A stretch of DNA of 64,000 nucleotides from NCBI GenBank assembly GCA_964461135.1, contig CAYWTB010000010.1, positions 31,127 to 95,126 of the forward strand, read 5' to 3'. The translations under genes were made by a program, and so were the position numbers. Shown here one piece after another: positions 44,497 to 54,521 of the stretch; positions within the stretch are counted from its first letter, which is position 1, and each line of letters opens with the position of its first letter. The notes beneath the pieces were generated by a model that saw nothing but the letters and a program-made list of their open reading frames with translations, searched no databases and was not told where the DNA came from. This stretch comes from RQOF01 sp964461135 (lineage in GTDB: Bacteria; Calditrichota; Calditrichia; RBG-13-44-9).

Positions 44497-45159
44497 TTAT
44501 CCCGCTTTTTGCTCGGCTGCTTTTTTCAGCTTATCGTTAGCCATAATGGCAATATCCACGCGGCGGTTGAGCTGGCGCCCCTCAACAGTATCATTGCTGG
44601 CTACCGGCTGGCCTTCTCCATATCCCATCATGGTAAAACGGGTAGGATCCACACCCTGACCCGCCAGATAATTGGACACTGATTGCGCCCGCTCGCGGGA
44701 AAGTTCCAGATTATATTCCTCGGTACCGGTTGCATCGGTATGGCCCTCAACTAAAATATTTGTATCTGGGTACTTCTTGAGGATGCCCGCCAGCTTGGCC
44801 AGTTCCAGCTGGCTTTCCGGCCGGAGATTCGCCTTATTTACATCAAAGAGCAGCCCCGAATTAAACGTTATTTTAATGGCCTCCCCAATGCGTTCCACCC
44901 TGGCGCCTTTAATATCATCCGATATTTCTTTGGCCTGCTTATCCATGTAGTTCCCGATGTATGCTCCGGCGGCTCCGCCAACTGCCGCGCCGATAATGGC
45001 ACCCAACAGAGTATTGCCGGCCTGCTTACCGATTACTGCTCCCGCCACACCCCCTGCCGTGGCACCAATAGCTGCCCCTTTCTGGGTGCGTGTAGCAGAA
45101 CATCCCAGTAGACCTGCTATCACAAACAGAACAATTGCCGCCTGAATTATTTTTTTCAT
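44497..45159 (-). CDS. OmpA-family lipoprotein with glycine-zipper segment
   Basis: 220 residues. The signal peptide ends in lipobox LLGC (Cys about 20). Two glycine-zipper stretches (GAAIGATAGGVAGAVIG and GAIIGAAVGGAAGAYIG) follow, then an OmpA C-terminal domain (about 95-210) with ILVEGHTDATGTEEYN LELS-type binding sequence and NRRVDIA. This is the YiaD layout. It tethers the outer membrane to peptidoglycan. The IS element begins 45 bp upstream of its start and may have separated it from its promoter. Confidence 0.92.
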   Translation of the reverse strand: MKKIIQAAIVLFVIAGLLGCSATRTQKGAAIGATAGGVAGAVIGKQAGNTLLGAIIGAAVGGAAGAYIGNYMDKQAKEISDDIKGARVERIGEAIKITFNSGLLFDVNKANLRPESQLELAKLAGILKKYPDTNILVEGHTDATGTEEYNLELSRERAQSVSNYLAGQGVDPTRFTMMGYGEGQPVASNDTVEGRQLNRRVDIAIMANDKLKKAAEQKAG

Positions 45160-45203
45160 CTGTGGAACTCCTCCTCGTTATATTTATAAATTGATAAAAT
45201 CTC

Positions 45204-47267
45204 TTAACCCAACTTTCCCTCTAACATGACTCAAACCCTTTGAAATCAAGGGGTGTTAAAAAAATTTAGGCACTACAGATTTCAACCCACCGTTACTTGC
45301 GGTGCCAACATGGTTTCCTTTACCAGTAAATCTTTATAAATCCTCTTCTGATCCGGGTTGGCTTTCACATTCAATCGAACCTGATGGCATCGATTATTCT
45401 TATCCCGAAGAGCAACCGTTACTCGAATGTGAGTCGATAGTTTTTTTCGTATGGTGGACCAACTGCGATGATCTCCCAGGGCTCGTAAGCGGTGCTCCAG
45501 GCTGACCAATAAATGGTAAGCTAATACTGAAATAAATAAATGAGCATCGCTGCGCTGCTCCTTCTGGTGATAGATCGGACGAAATCCCAGATCACTTTTA
45601 AGACATTGAAACGACTTCTCAATCCGGCGAATTAAATTATAGGTATTCCAAATTTCGGCTTCATCCCACTCCAACCGATTCGTCCGTAAAAAGTAACTGC
45701 CCGAATACCTGCGGGCTAACTCCTGGGGTCGATTCACCCGGAAGGTTACATCGAGCGCCCGCTGCTCGTGCCTCACCACCTCGATCTGGTAATAGGAACT
45801 AACCCGACGGTAGCGCTCCTTTAACCGTCCGATCCGCTCCAGAACCTTATCATACCGCTTGGTGGTATTCGCTCGGCTCAATCCCTCCTTCAAAAGGCGC
45901 AGCTGCTCCTCGAAGGCTCTCTCAAATTTTGTCCGCATGGAATTCTCCTTCAACTCCTTGCGAAGACTGTGAACATATAATACTTTCTCTTCTCCGGCTT
46001 CCACCACCCTGAGCCGGATACGCTCCCGCTCATTCTCGCGAAGGGTGACATAACCGGCCCCCTCCCCGGGAAAATCATGACGGCGGCGGGAAACCACCAC
46101 ATACCCGATCCGGGCCTCTTTAAGCATCTCCACATTCTCCTCGGTTGCCACACCGGCATCCACGATCACCGTAATCGGGCGATCCGGGTATTGACGATCC
46201 CTCGCCAGACTCAGAACCATCTCCCGCAGTGTCGCTGGCTCACTCTGATGGCCACTAAAGAGGCGACTGGTTTTCGGAAAACCATCCTCATCCACAACCA
46301 GACCCAGCGTGATCAACCGGCAATCATGGCGCCGCTCTTTGGAGTTACCAAAGTGGGCTTTGCCGTTATCGGCTCCCGATCCCTCCAGATACGTATTGGT
46401 TAGGTCATATAAAATCAGATGCTCTTTCAAATTGAAAATCGTTCGCTCCCGCTGCCATAAATGGCGTTCCAGCACCTCCTTATGGGAATAGAGGCGGTCT
46501 GCAATCTGGTAGAGACTATTTTTGGACAGAGACCCAAAATCCGTCCCCAACACCTCCCCCAGAGCCGAGCGTTCCCGGGCCCAGGCCAGGGTCCCCAGCT
46601 CGCTGCCCGGTTCGATGAGTCGACCAATGATGCTGAGGGCCGCCAGGTTGACTTCCCGATTACTCAGGCCCTGCTCCCCTAATAACCGGTCCAGCTCCAA
46701 ATACCGAAACCAACTGACTCCCACCTGCTCGGCACCTATGGGTGCGAGCCTCCACTGGCCTCCAACGTGTCCAGCATCACCTCCAGAGCCGGTACAGAGG
46801 CCCCGGAAGCCCCGGCCTGGTTGAGGATCTGGTGAGCAAAATAAAACGCCAGGGATTCCACATCCGGATCACTCCCGAATAAGGGGATCTGACTATTCAG
46901 GTACTCTCTAATCCGTTGGGCCAGCAAGGGATGCTTCTCGGCTGGCAGAGCTAAACGTCCCAGATTGAGGAGGGTGTGCTGTCGGGGTCCCCTTTCCGTA
47001 CGAATGTTCTCGACCAAACGATAGTAAGTATAATTTTTATTCGTCTTGCCCCGCCGGGTAACTTTACGAATATACATAACGTAAACTAGCGACTAGCACG
47101 CCCACAAGTCAAGCATAAATAATATTTTAGGCACTACAAATGACTCGCAGCAATCTTATAAATGATCCCAATCCAATAAAGTAATAAAATAATATAAAAT
47201 GCATATAATTACATTATCACTATGATTATACCCCATTTCCACTATTTTCTGGGGAAAGTTGGGTTAA
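45204..47267 (-). mobile_element. IS1634-like insertion sequence
   Basis: TTAACCCAACTTTCCC (45204-45219) and its exact reverse complement (47252-47267) bracket a 2,064-bp element with a transposase of the IS1634/IS4-like group. A 13-bp direct repeat TTTAGGCACTACA is found inside both ends (45265-45277 and 47126-47138). I see no target duplication outside the inverted repeats. Which of the two repeats marks the real ends is not certain. The element is GC-richer than its surroundings. Confidence 0.8.
45282..47077 (-). pseudogene. IS1634-like transposase, split by a frameshift
   Basis: The N-terminal part (from 47077, MYIRKVTRRGKTNKNYTYY) ends at a stop at 46736. The rest reads in the -1 frame (APIGAEQVGVSWFRYLELDRLL) to the stop at 45282. 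The DDE residues are all in the second part: LYDLTNTYLEG, VIVDAGVATEENVEM and the Glu in RIEKSFQCLKSDLGFRPIYH. Joined, it is about 595 residues. No slippery heptamer is visible at the junction, so this looks like one extra base, not programmed frameshifting. Confidence 0.85.
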
Positions 47268-47365
47268 CTAATGATAGATATAAAGTCGGACTTACACAAA
47301 TTGAATATTTTGTTTACCAGATAATCCGTGATAGAGGAAAAAACAATTAATGCGGGATAAATTTT

Positions 47366-47782
47366 ATGAATCAACTGAAAAGACATAGATCCAGGCGTGA
47401 TAAAATCATTACTATCCGGCCGGATTCTGAAACCATGACCCGGAAGGGAGTTTCCTTATTTGATGGGAATTCCGGAACGTCTACTGGTGCCCGGACGTTA
47501 TCCATGAGCATGGTTATTATACCTCCGGGCGGATCTGCCATTCCGAATTTTCATAATGGTTTTAAAACGTCTGTTTATATACTCCCGGGCAGTGTGGAAA
47601 CTCGCCTCGGGGAAGGTCTGAATCAATCAGTAATAAATGAGGCTGGTGATTTCCTGTTTATTCCGGAAATTTTGCCTCACCAGCCTGTAAATTTAAGTAA
47701 AACTGAATTTGTTAAAGCAATTGTTGCCCGAAACGATACCAATGAGCAGGAAAGCGTGGTCATTTATAAAGTTTCGTCCTGA
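47366..47782 (+). CDS. Cupin-domain protein
   Basis: 138 residues. The cupin strands are seen in MSMVIIPPGGSAIPNFHNGFKTSVYILPGSVETRLGEG and GDFLFIPEILPHQPVNLS. The first motif has one His (FHNGFKTSVYIL) and the second His lies in PHQP, so a metal site is possible but thin. Small cupins of this kind are enzymes or sugar/metabolite binders. It lies about 100 bp outside the IS and is intact. Confidence 0.78.
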   Translation: MNQLKRHRSRRDKIITIRPDSETMTRKGVSLFDGNSGTSTGARTLSMSMVIIPPGGSAIPNFHNGFKTSVYILPGSVETRLGEGLNQSVINEAGDFLFIPEILPHQPVNLSKTEFVKAIVARNDTNEQESVVIYKVSS

Positions 47783-47809
47783 TATCTGGCACTTTTACCG
47801 GGTGGCTAT

Positions 47810-48823
47810 TCAGTTAAATTCCACCACGGTGAAATTGGCTTCTTTTTTCAGTTCGTTTACCAGATCCTGTTTCACCTGGTTGCTATTTCTGTTCTGAAGC
47901 TGGAGACGTAATTGCTCTTTTACCTCAACAAATGGCAGGGTCTCTTTCTTCCGGTCAATCACTTTCACAATGTGATAGCCATAAGTGGTTTCCACGATGT
48001 CGCTGATCTCACCGACCGGTACGCTGAACGCTGCGTCTTCAAACGGCTTCACCATCTGGCCACGACCAAAGTTCTCATACAGCCCGCCATTTTCTTTGGA
48101 TCCCGGATCTTCCGAATAGGTTTTTGCCAGTGTTGCAAAATCTTCTCCCGCTCTGGCCCGGACCAGTATTTCTTCCATCTTCTTTTTTACTTCTACTTTC
48201 TCAGAATCACTTTTGCCCTGGGTACTCAACAGTATATGGCGAACCGTGACAGTTTTACCCTGTTCGTATACCTTCATCAGATCCTCATCACTGATCTTGC
48301 CCTGCTCCTCGGCCTCCTGGTCCATATATTTCTGAATGATAATCGACTCCTGAATCTGCTCCTGAACAAAACTGAAATCAATGCCCCGTTGATTCAACAT
48401 CTGTACAAACCTGTCCTTGCCTCCATAGCGGTTATATTGCTGATTCATCAGACTGTCCATCTCGGCCGGCGAAATCTGTTTTCCTTTTTCTCTGGCCGCT
48501 TGCAGCAGAACTTTTTTCTCGGCCAGCTGTTTGGCATTGTTCATTATAATATTTTTCAGGGTTACCGAGTCCAGCGAAAAAAACTGTTCAATGCCTTTTC
48601 CCATGTTATCAAAAATGGTTTTAATAACCTCACCGGTTTTCAACACAAATTCGTTCGTCTTTACCAGCGGATTGTTTTTATCGGGATTCAGGTAGGAAAG
48701 CTTTTCAGAAAGTTTCACCGCAAAATCATAAGCCGGAGTTCCTTTTTCCAGTTTGCTCTGGTCTTTACTGCAGGTAACATAAAATACAGCCATCACCAGA
48801 AATAATAAAAAAAAACGTCGCAT
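47810..48823 (-). CDS. Periplasmic parvulin-type peptidyl-prolyl isomerase (SurA/PrsA-like), probable lipoprotein
   Basis: 337 residues. The signal peptide ends FYVTC, an acceptable lipobox, followed by SKDQ. A helical chaperone part (about 30-190) precedes the parvulin domain (about 193-290) with VRHILLSTQGK, AGEDFATLAKTYSEDPGSKENGG and VETTYGYHIVKV. A C-terminal helix returns to the chaperone part, as in PrsA and SurA. It probably assists outer-membrane protein folding. Confidence 0.88.
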   Translation of the reverse strand: MRRFFLLFLVMAVFYVTCSKDQSKLEKGTPAYDFAVKLSEKLSYLNPDKNNPLVKTNEFVLKTGEVIKTIFDNMGKGIEQFFSLDSVTLKNIIMNNAKQLAEKKVLLQAAREKGKQISPAEMDSLMNQQYNRYGGKDRFVQMLNQRGIDFSFVQEQIQESIIIQKYMDQEAEEQGKISDEDLMKVYEQGKTVTVRHILLSTQGKSDSEKVEVKKKMEEILVRARAGEDFATLAKTYSEDPGSKENGGLYENFGRGQMVKPFEDAAFSVPVGEISDIVETTYGYHIVKVIDRKKETLPFVEVKEQLRLQLQNRNSNQVKQDLVNELKKEANFTVVEFN

Positions 48824-49083
48824 TTTTTCTCCTTATTGAACTATATGTAACAATTTATAAAAAAGCCGTAAAAGATAAAAAATAAAATATCGTTTGCCTA
48901 ATCTTTAATTTATTTCCCGCACCCGAAATTATTCCTCTGCGGAATAAAATTAATCATACTATAAATATCATGTTTTTTAAAAAGATCCCTAAAATCTTAT
49001 TTTTGCCGGTATAAGTTAAACTTGATTCAGAATGAAAAATTTTCGACATTGTCACTTATCTTTTTCTGGTTCAGCGAGGTTGC

Positions 49084-51102
49084 ATGAGATTATCTCGGAG
49101 TATTCTCTTTCTTGTTGCAGTATTGACTGGTTTTACCTGTAATTTCTCCTCCGGAGAATCGGTTCAGAAAATTAAATCCCTGGAATACCGCCGGGAAATT
49201 AACCGGAAAACATTCATCCGCTGTCTGAACAGCCCGGATGAGGAAATTCGTGAACAGGCCGTGCTGAGCCTGGGACGGATCCAGGATACCGCAACTATTG
49301 CCTGGGTTGTCAATCGGCTGAGTGACCGCAATGACTCCGTGAGAGCCAAAGCCGCTTTTGCTCTGGGAGAGTTTTCAGTTACGACGCCCGAACAACCATT
49401 GCTGGACGCCATAAAACGTGAGATATCAATACCCGTCTTAACCCGCATGATCGACGCTTTAGGAAAAGTAGGTACGGAAATTTCTTTTCCGGTCATGAAT
49501 AATTATCTGCAGAGCGATATACCGGATTACCAGGTGGCCGCAGCTACTGGGTGTGGCATTATGGCGTACCGGGGTTACCGACCTTATGAGACCATGGGAA
49601 ATATCAGCCGCCTTTTGCAATCCGGCAGCAACCCGGATCTCCGGTGGCGCTGTGCCTATGCCCTTTACCAAACGGGATCTCCCCCTGAATTCGAGGCGCT
49701 GCTTGGCAGCCTTTTGGATCCGGATCCTCTTACACGTTTCTTTTCCCTGAAGGCCCAAACAGTCATTTTGAATTATGTGAAATCTTCCCTTCCCAGGAAA
49801 TACCAGACAAATACCGTAATCCGGGAAATTGCGCGAATAGCGGATTCGCCGGAATATCAGAATCGCCTGTCGATTCTAATGGAAGATTCCACCTGGTATG
49901 TACGCCTGGCGGCATTGCAGCTGCTGGAAGTGCTTAAACCTCCTTCACTGTTCCGTAAAATTCAGAAACGTCTTGACGATGAGAACCCCCATATCCGCAC
50001 CGCTGCCATGCAGACGATTGGCACCTATAAAACAGCCGCTGCGGCCGATCAGCTGGATAAAATTATAAGGAGAAGCAGCAACTGGAGGGAACAGGGATTT
50101 GCCCTGTATCAACTCTCCCGCTTTCGCCCTCAAAAAGCATTACGTTTTGTAGAGGATAATGTTAACAATACTGCATGGCCGGAAAATTATTATCTTCTGC
50201 TCACTCTTGACAATATCGATAATTTCCAATCCACACAATTGCTCCGTAAAATGTCCAATACTAACAATAAGGCAGAATTAAGCCGGGTTTTGGAATCGCT
50301 GGTCAACCGAGCGGGGCTGTCAATGGATCTGATGTTTGACAAATTACAGCTGCATGATCCCGCGGTGACCACCATTATTGCCGGCAAGCTGGCTAAAATC
50401 AAAGATACGGTCGCCATTTCTCCTCTAATTGATGGTTATCATTATTTTCAGCCCCCGCAGGATGTTGAACCCATGCTCGCCATAATTGCCGCATTGGACA
50501 GCATCGGAAGTTTGGAGTCCGTTGATTTCCTGCAGGAAGTAAAAAACAGCCCCTTTCCCGCTGTTCGTGACGCTGCCATAAATGCGCTTCAAAAACTCAC
50601 CCATCAGTTGGTATCCACCAGGGATACTGCTAACTATCCGGCTTTAAAATATGATTTCCCGATGGTTGCTGCAGATAGCCGGCCGCTGGTAAAATTTTTT
50701 ACTACCTGCGGGGATTTCGAAATGATGCTTTTTCCGGACAAGGCACCTGTGACGGTAGCCAATTTTCTTGACCTGGTGAGAAGTGATTTTTACAATAACA
50801 TATACTTTCACCGGGTTGTGCCCGGTTTTGTTATTCAGGCGGGAGATCCGCGGGGAGACGGGTGGGGAGGTCCGGGATATTGTATTCCCTGTGAATATAA
50901 CAATATTTTCTATGACCGCGGTGTGGTGGGTATGGCACACGCCGGCAAGGATACCGGGGGCAGCCAGTTTTTCATTACACAGATCCCCCAACCCCATCTC
51001 AATGGCCGGCATACTGCATTCGGAAAGCTGGTCTCCGGATGGGATGTGATGGATCGGATAGAGATCTACGACCGTATTTTACATGTTGAAATTGTGAAGT
51101 GA
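49084..51102 (+). CDS. HEAT-repeat protein fused to a cyclophilin-type peptidyl-prolyl isomerase
   Basis: 672 residues. After a signal peptide (about 1-20), residues 30-525 hold HEAT-like helical repeats (EIREQAVLSLGRIQDT, SVRAKAAFALGEFS, HIRTAAMQTIGTYKT). The last 140 residues are a cyclophilin domain: PVTVANFLDLV, FYNNIYFHRVVPGFVIQAGDPRGDG with the catalytic Arg, GGSQFFITQ and HTAFGKLVSG. HEAT superhelices bind proteins, so this looks like an envelope foldase with its own substrate-binding arm. GAGG lies before the ATG. No partner gene is adjacent. Confidence 0.9.
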   Translation: MRLSRSILFLVAVLTGFTCNFSSGESVQKIKSLEYRREINRKTFIRCLNSPDEEIREQAVLSLGRIQDTATIAWVVNRLSDRNDSVRAKAAFALGEFSVTTPEQPLLDAIKREISIPVLTRMIDALGKVGTEISFPVMNNYLQSDIPDYQVAAATGCGIMAYRGYRPYETMGNISRLLQSGSNPDLRWRCAYALYQTGSPPEFEALLGSLLDPDPLTRFFSLKAQTVILNYVKSSLPRKYQTNTVIREIARIADSPEYQNRLSILMEDSTWYVRLAALQLLEVLKPPSLFRKIQKRLDDENPHIRTAAMQTIGTYKTAAAADQLDKIIRRSSNWREQGFALYQLSRFRPQKALRFVEDNVNNTAWPENYYLLLTLDNIDNFQSTQLLRKMSNTNNKAELSRVLESLVNRAGLSMDLMFDKLQLHDPAVTTIIAGKLAKIKDTVAISPLIDGYHYFQPPQDVEPMLAIIAALDSIGSLESVDFLQEVKNSPFPAVRDAAINALQKLTHQLVSTRDTANYPALKYDFPMVAADSRPLVKFFTTCGDFEMMLFPDKAPVTVANFLDLVRSDFYNNIYFHRVVPGFVIQAGDPRGDGWGGPGYCIPCEYNNIFYDRGVVGMAHAGKDTGGSQFFITQIPQPHLNGRHTAFGKLVSGWDVMDRIEIYDRILHVEIVK

Positions 51103-51510
51103 GGATTTTTTCAGGATTGGGCTTTTAGCTTGTTGACCTGAAAGCTCCATCGCACAAAGTCGTGTAAAAATGGGATTAACTTTTTTATATGTTTCTTTAT
51201 TTTGGGGGCGTTTTAGAATATGAAGAGTTTATCTAAAATAAATAATCTATGTGCTTTTGTGTGAAAATTTATGCTATGAATTAAACAGGTTAATTCTTTG
51301 GTTTTACCCCCGGGTACCAATGAACTGAAATTTTAAAGGGTATATGGAAATTTATGATAATTTCATTTGTTTATTTGCAAAATTAAATTAATTATAATCT
51401 ATTATGATTTTTACCTTTATGGTAAAGTGTCCCGGTGATTGTGAATGATAAACGTCAAACAGTGTTTACTAAAAAACCATTATGAAAGCGTATCATAACT
51501 CGGAGGACCC
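51103..51510. other. Intergenic region upstream of the TPR gene
   Basis: 408 bp, strongly AT-rich from about 51340. GGAGGACCC before 51511 is the ribosome binding site. A TATAAT occurs near 51393 but no good -35 partner was found. No RNA gene recognised. Confidence 0.35.
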
Positions 51511-52278
51511 ATGAAAAAATTACTGTTCAGTAGTCTTGCTCTTGCGGTTTTATTGCTGATTCAATTTTCAGTACAGGCACAGGAACTGCAGGAATTAATA
51601 GCCCGGGGAGACAGTGCTTACAGCGCATTTAATAACCCGGCCGCACTCGAGTATTATGCCCGCTCACTGCATATGGATTCAACCAGTTACGAAGCGGCTT
51701 GGAAATTGTCCCGTGCTTATGTGGATGTGGGTGAAGACTTTTCGGACAAAGAGAAGCGCAATGAGTATTTCATGAACAGCGAAAAGTACGCACGTAAAGC
51801 AGTCGCGCTGAATCCTGATGGATCGAAGGGACACCTTTATCTTGCCATCGCCATCGGCCGGGTGGCGCTGGATGCCGGTAAGAAAGAACAGGTCAGGTTA
51901 TCAAAAGAGATAAAGGTTGAAGTGGATAAGGCCCTGGAACTGGATCCCAATGACGGAATTGCCTGGCACGTGCTGGGACGCTGGAATCGCAAAATGGCCA
52001 CACTGGGTTGGCTTCAGAGAAAATTTGCAAACATTTTTCTGGGCGGGGTACCGAAAGATGCATCTGTAGATTCCGCCGTGCTTGATTTTAAGAGAGCCAT
52101 TGCACTGGATCCCGGTCACATTAACAATTATCTGGAATTGGGAATTACTTACGAAGAAACGAAGGAAAAGGACAAGGCCATCGCCATGTACGAAAAAGTG
52201 CTGGAGCTGCCCAAAAAAGATGCGGACGATGATAAGTATAAGAAAGAAGCAAAAGAATATTTAAAGAAATTAAAATAG
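51511..52278 (+). CDS. Exported TPR-repeat protein
   Basis: 255 residues with a signal peptide (about 1-23, ending VQAQE). TPR-like helices follow: NPAALEYYARSLHMDSTSYEAAW, EKYARKAVALNPDGSKGHLYLA and AIAMYEKVLELP. The middle segment HVLGRWNRKMATLGWLQRKFANIFLGGVPKDAS resembles the conserved region of the RMDN/FAM82 group. It is a protein-binding scaffold in the periplasm or cell surface. It lies 31 bp upstream of the ThyX gene, but a shared function is not evident. Confidence 0.82.
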   Translation: MKKLLFSSLALAVLLLIQFSVQAQELQELIARGDSAYSAFNNPAALEYYARSLHMDSTSYEAAWKLSRAYVDVGEDFSDKEKRNEYFMNSEKYARKAVALNPDGSKGHLYLAIAIGRVALDAGKKEQVRLSKEIKVEVDKALELDPNDGIAWHVLGRWNRKMATLGWLQRKFANIFLGGVPKDASVDSAVLDFKRAIALDPGHINNYLELGITYEETKEKDKAIAMYEKVLELPKKDADDDKYKKEAKEYLKKLK

Positions 52279-52309
52279 CATATAATTTACGGCCATAAAT
52301 GAGTACGCG

Positions 52310-53872
52310 ATGAAGGTCTTGCTGGCTGGTTTTAATCTGGACATTGAAACAGTCAAGGAACTGAAAGAATTTATCCGCGGGGTGGCGGATCGGCTGTCGA
52401 GTGCTGATTTTTTAGAAGCAGACACCCGCAACAGAGAAAAAATAATACAGAAGCTGGTAACCGATGCTTCCTGGCTATTGGAAAAGGATAATCTGACCCC
52501 GGAGACGTTATCAGCTGCTTATGCCCGGATAAGCCGTAATCCCAGACCGATCAATGAACTGCGTGAAATTGCCAGACAGGAAGTAGAAAAGGCCAGAAAA
52601 TCCAATCAGAACATTATTTTCGGGCTGGGCCATAGTTCGGTTGCCGAGCATGCCACCTTCAATTTTGATATTATCGGGGTTTCGCGTTACGCTGTCGAAA
52701 CCATCGAACACTTCCGCCTGGCATCTTATACTGAAAAATCCCAGCGCTATATCCTTCTCAAGGAGGATTTCATCATTCCGGAAGAAATCCGGTCCGGTCC
52801 GCTGCAAAAAGAATATGTAGATCTGATCCACGAACAGAATCGTACATATAACAGGCTTTATGAGATACTCAAACCATACTTTTTTGAATCATATAAAGAG
52901 GCTGCAGAGGATTCGGCAAATCACCAGATGATAGACGGTCTGGCAAAAGAGGATGCGCGTTATATCATTTCGCTTGCCACTGAAACCCAGCTGGGAATGA
53001 CTGTAAATGCCCGAACCCTGGAAAATATGATCGCCAAATGTAACAGTCATCCATTGGCAGAGATACGCGAGTATGGCAAAAAACTGTTTGAAAGCACTGA
53101 AAATGTGGCCCCGTCTATCATCAAATATATTGAGCCTACTGACTATCTGCTCAATATAAACACTTCTCTTGGTCATTTTATCCATTCTCATTTTTCACTA
53201 CCGGTATGCAATCGGCAGGAGAACGATGATGTTCTCCTGCTTGATTTTACAGAAGATCCGGATGACCAGATTCTGGCTGCTGCTCTCTTTAAATATCATG
53301 GCGGCCCTTTTAATAATGCTTTTGAATTTACCAAAACACTGAATGAAACAGAAAAGAGAGAATTTTATGAAATTATTTTTACAAACATTAATCCATGGGA
53401 CAGTGTTTTGCGGGAATTTGAATTTGTTAATTTTACCTTTCAACTGATTATCAGTGCTTCAAATTACGGGCAGTTAAAAAGACATCGTATGGCCAATATC
53501 AGTGCACAGGATTATGATATTAACCTTGGAGTAACCATTCCCGATTCAGTGGCAGAGACCAATCAGAAATCACTATTCATGGAAATAGTAAATAAGACCA
53601 ATGACCTTTATACCCGCCTGAAAAGAAATTATCCTCTTGCTGCTCCGTATATTTTAACCAATGCCCACAGACGACGTGTCCTTTTTAAAATAAATCTTCG
53701 AGAGTTATATCATTTTTCACGTTTGAGGGAAGATCATCATGCACAGTGGGATATTCGCAATACGGCTCACCAGGTGGTGAACATAATTAAAAGAGATTTT
53801 CCGCTATGCGCATCTATGCTGGGCGGAAAGGATGAATTTCTTCACATCTACACAAACTTTCTGGGAAAATGA
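52310..53872 (+). CDS. thyX: Two-module FAD-dependent thymidylate synthase (ThyX) homologue
   Basis: 520 residues, about twice the usual ThyX (220-250). The first module (about 1-260) has GHSSVAEHATFNFDI and EHFRLASYTEKSQRY, where the RHR triad has become EHF but the Ser and the final RY are kept. The second module (about 280-520) has LKRHRMANISAQDYDI, with RHR kept but the following Ser pattern changed, and ends HHAQWDIRNTAHQV. The two halves look like a fused duplication with complementary motif loss. The product is dTMP made with FAD and methylene-folate, if active. Confidence 0.85.
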   Translation: MKVLLAGFNLDIETVKELKEFIRGVADRLSSADFLEADTRNREKIIQKLVTDASWLLEKDNLTPETLSAAYARISRNPRPINELREIARQEVEKARKSNQNIIFGLGHSSVAEHATFNFDIIGVSRYAVETIEHFRLASYTEKSQRYILLKEDFIIPEEIRSGPLQKEYVDLIHEQNRTYNRLYEILKPYFFESYKEAAEDSANHQMIDGLAKEDARYIISLATETQLGMTVNARTLENMIAKCNSHPLAEIREYGKKLFESTENVAPSIIKYIEPTDYLLNINTSLGHFIHSHFSLPVCNRQENDDVLLLDFTEDPDDQILAAALFKYHGGPFNNAFEFTKTLNETEKREFYEIIFTNINPWDSVLREFEFVNFTFQLIISASNYGQLKRHRMANISAQDYDINLGVTIPDSVAETNQKSLFMEIVNKTNDLYTRLKRNYPLAAPYILTNAHRRRVLFKINLRELYHFSRLREDHHAQWDIRNTAHQVVNIIKRDFPLCASMLGGKDEFLHIYTNFLGK

Positions 53873-53929
53873 AACTTTTACTACATAAACGGCATCAAAG
53901 AAACGGTGTGTTAAAGGAAAATTTATAAG

Positions 53930-54157
53930 ATGCCAACTTATCGCTATAAATGCAGGGAGTGTGGATATGAATTGGAAAAGTTCAGTTCCATTTCTTCTTA
54001 TCAAAGAGAACTGGAATGTCCCATGTGTCATGGAATAGCCTGTTTATCGATCTCCGGTGGTACCGGACTTATTTTCAAGGGGAGTGGTTTTTATATAACG
54101 GATTATTCAAGAAAAAAAACATCTTCCGATAAAAAGAAAGAAAATAAACCAGAATAA
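53930..54157 (+). CDS. FmdB-type zinc-ribbon protein
   Basis: 75 residues: MPTYRYKCRECGYELEKF and ECPMCHG give the two CxxC pairs of the FmdB regulatory domain, then GTGLIFKGSGFYITDYS, which is diagnostic, and a Lys-rich tail. AAAGGAAA lies upstream. The family is often annotated as a regulator but its role is unproven. Confidence 0.88.
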   Translation: MPTYRYKCRECGYELEKFSSISSYQRELECPMCHGIACLSISGGTGLIFKGSGFYITDYSRKKTSSDKKKENKPE

Positions 54158-54317
54158 CTCATTTGCTTCATATTTTATGAGAATTGAGACATCACACCGC
54201 TGTTTAAGCAATCCGATTAACTGTTCATACTTAAATATTTAAATTTTCAAAACTAGCGGAAGAATGCATTTTTTTATGAATGAAACCATCCTTTTGTTAT
54301 AAACCATAATTTTATAT

Positions 54318-54464
54318 TTTAATCTGCTTAATTCACAAATAGGATCAAACAACCTAATATACGGAATTCTTTAATCCTCGGTCTGAAGGCTGAGACCATT
54401 CGATTTCTAAAAATATAATCATTTTGATATATTATATCGTATTTTGTGTAGTAAGCAGATTAAA
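54318..54464 (-). repeat. MITE-like dispersed repeat, copy B
   Basis: 147 bp. The ends TTTAATCTGCTTA and TAAGCAGATTAAA are perfect 13-bp inverted repeats, followed inward by TTCACAAA and TTTTGTG. The interior shares GGAATTCTTTAATC, CTAAAAATATAAT and TTGATATATTATATCGTATTTTGTG-type sequence with the copies at 42206 and 63844. It is the more diverged copy. Confidence 0.8.
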
Positions 54465-54521
54465 TTTTGCAACAGTTGTTTTAATATTATATGATTATTC
54501 CCTCAGCTCCGAAAACTAGAC

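Noticed and set aside
46736..46760. Programmed -1 frameshifting in the transposase
   Set aside because: No A6G or similar slippery heptamer lies at the junction; a one-base indel explains it.
47912..48805. A 297-codon open frame antisense to the parvulin gene
   Set aside because: It is the mirror frame of a clear foldase gene, is rich in His, Phe and Leu, and has no domain or ribosome binding site.
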